Assembly (NCBI GenBank): GCA_000934385.1
Contig: KN880645.1
Location: forward strand, 1-41,694
DNA: 41,694 nt
Origin: Cylindrobasidium torrendii FP15055 ss-10
Taxonomy: Eukaryota; Basidiomycota; Agaricomycetes; Agaricales; Physalacriaceae
Reading direction: 5' to 3'
The position numbers were made by a program, and so were the translations under genes. Numbering within the stretch: the first letter of the stretch is position 1; each line of letters begins with the position of its first letter. The notes under the pieces were generated by a model. That model searched no databases, was not told where the DNA came from, and worked only from the letters and a program-made list of their open reading frames with translations. This document shows, one piece after another, positions 40,750 through 41,694 of the stretch.

Positions 40750-41601
40750 ATGTCCTCCAAATTCAGCGTTGCAGCCTTCTTGCGCTTCGCCTTCGACAAG
40801 CAGGAGCAGTACTTCGCTGCCGCACGCGCCAAAAACGAGACCTCCGCCGTCCGCGCTCGGCTCCCCAAATCATTCGAGAACGGACCTGCCGAACGTATCA
40901 AAGTCGCTCCCCGTGTCGACCCTTTCTTCACGAAATTCCGTCGCTCTGAAGGAATCCATTGGAGTGGCATTCAAGTTTACTGCTACGGTATCTCCCTCGA
41001 AGTTAACTGCGTTAGTGGAGAGAAGAAGACTCTCCGGCTAGAGTTGCAGTACTGGAGGATCTGGATGTCGGACAAGTCCGGAAGCACGGATGCTTCGAAC
41101 CACGAGCTCAATCTGCGTTACGATGGGATTGAGGCTACGGCGTTTACGGGCATCCATGGTGATTGCTCTTCGGACGTGGAAATCAAGATGATTTCGGAAT
41201 CCGAGAAAATTCAGAAGATCTTGTCTACGCTCATGGAGGACTGTGGGGTTGAGGTTGAGGAGAGGCCGAAGAAGAAGTGCAAGGTTAACGCCGCCGATGT
41301 CAAGGCCAAACGGTCATACGATGGCGAAGAATACCATGAAGATGCTAGACATATTGAGTTGCACCCGGATGTTGTCGATGAGCAGTGCATGGAGCTCCTC
41401 ACGGCAATCCTAGGACCCAGCGGGAAGAGGGTGCTGCGTGCGGATGGTAACGAACGGAACATGGACTGGTGGACTATGATGAAAGTCATTCAGAAGGGCC
41501 ACCGGAAGGACAAGAGCAATGGTTCTATCACGAGCTTCCTTCGCAAGACTTGGATGGAAAGGGAAAAGGGAATTGTCATCCCAATGAGAGGAGAATATTA
41601 G
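40750..41601 (+). CDS. family member G: unknown 283-aa protein
   Basis: An intact single-exon ORF. The frame is open upstream to 40606, but that stretch covers the CACGTG and TATA elements, so the ATG at 40750 is used, matching B, D and E. It shows KFSVAAFLRFAFDKQEQYF, ERIKVAPRVDPFFTKF, VYCYGISLEVNCVSGEKKT, HELNLRYDGIEATAF, GIHGDCSSD, MEDCGVEVEERPKKKCKVN, SYDGEEYHEDARHIE, DVVDEQCMELLTAILGPSGKRVL and WWTMMKVIQKGHRKD. Very close to B and E. No membrane segment or signal peptide. Function unknown. Confidence 0.85.
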   Translation: MSSKFSVAAFLRFAFDKQEQYFAAARAKNETSAVRARLPKSFENGPAERIKVAPRVDPFFTKFRRSEGIHWSGIQVYCYGISLEVNCVSGEKKTLRLELQYWRIWMSDKSGSTDASNHELNLRYDGIEATAFTGIHGDCSSDVEIKMISESEKIQKILSTLMEDCGVEVEERPKKKCKVNAADVKAKRSYDGEEYHEDARHIELHPDVVDEQCMELLTAILGPSGKRVLRADGNERNMDWWTMMKVIQKGHRKDKSNGSITSFLRKTWMEREKGIVIPMRGEY

Positions 41602-41694
41602 TTTCAGTTACATAGTATATTGTACAAGCTGAACTGGCTTTACGCGTTTGGATCACGATTTGTAGTACGATTTAGCCTTTGACACTTAAACCAG
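41602..41694 (+). other. conserved 3' flank of family member G (cut by window end)
   Basis: ACTGGCTTTACGCGTTTGGATCACGA, then AGTACGATTTAGCCTTTGAC and AACCAG at the window edge, matches the minus-strand flank of copy A in order and spacing. Confidence 0.7.

Overview
The window looks like nuclear DNA of a filamentous basidiomycete, most likely an agaricomycete mushroom-forming fungus. Genes are monocistronic and carry many 45-75 nt GT..AG introns with CTAAC/CTGAC-like branch sites. The protein families also fit: a FunK1-type kinase remnant, a WW-like/multi-membrane-span protein of a type I recall from agaricomycetes, and Zn2Cys6 regulators with a fungal_trans domain. No rRNA, tRNA, CRISPR array or intact transposon was seen. 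All family assignments come from reading motifs; no database search was possible.

Layout. 1-2650 is a gene-free mosaic of short imperfect tandem repeats. 3839-5310 is a rearranged, inverted, decayed duplicate of the region around 8.0-11.1 kb. 5455-7900 holds two members (A, broken; B, intact) of a multicopy unknown gene family, head to head. 8048-10745 (-) is a nine-exon WW-like plus multi-span membrane protein whose reading frame closes at 760 aa; it stands head to head with a kinase that has lost its N-lobe (11044-12025). 12735-13580 (-) is family member C, 14251-14913 (+) an unknown 220-aa protein, and 15363-17939 (-) a membrane protein with a cysteine-containing ectodomain and a long Ser/Pro-rich tail. 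Members D (19861-20697 -), E (22483-23331 -), F (23905-24417 +, decayed) and G (40750-41601 +) complete seven copies of the unknown family. Two full-length Zn2Cys6/fungal_trans regulators point away from each other (24663-27868 - and 34036-37298 +), with a third decayed fragment at 21101-21680 (-). Between the two full copies is a C2H2 zinc-finger regulator (31740 onward, +). At the right are two tandem paralogues (37362-37952 - and 38986-39654 -) with paired Cys/His motifs followed by glycine/arginine-rich tails.

The best candidate for something undescribed is the seven-copy family, about 280 aa per protein. Intact and damaged copies lie on both strands, yet share a promoter module: CACGTG about 24 nt from a TATA box, then a conserved TTACTCC-type pyrimidine tract. 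Several also share a 3' flank ending near an AACCAG tract. The proteins carry a basic nuclear-localisation-like stretch (PKKKRKV in C). Copies are interspersed with the regulator paralogues, so regulators and family genes may have been duplicated together. The function of the family is unknown.
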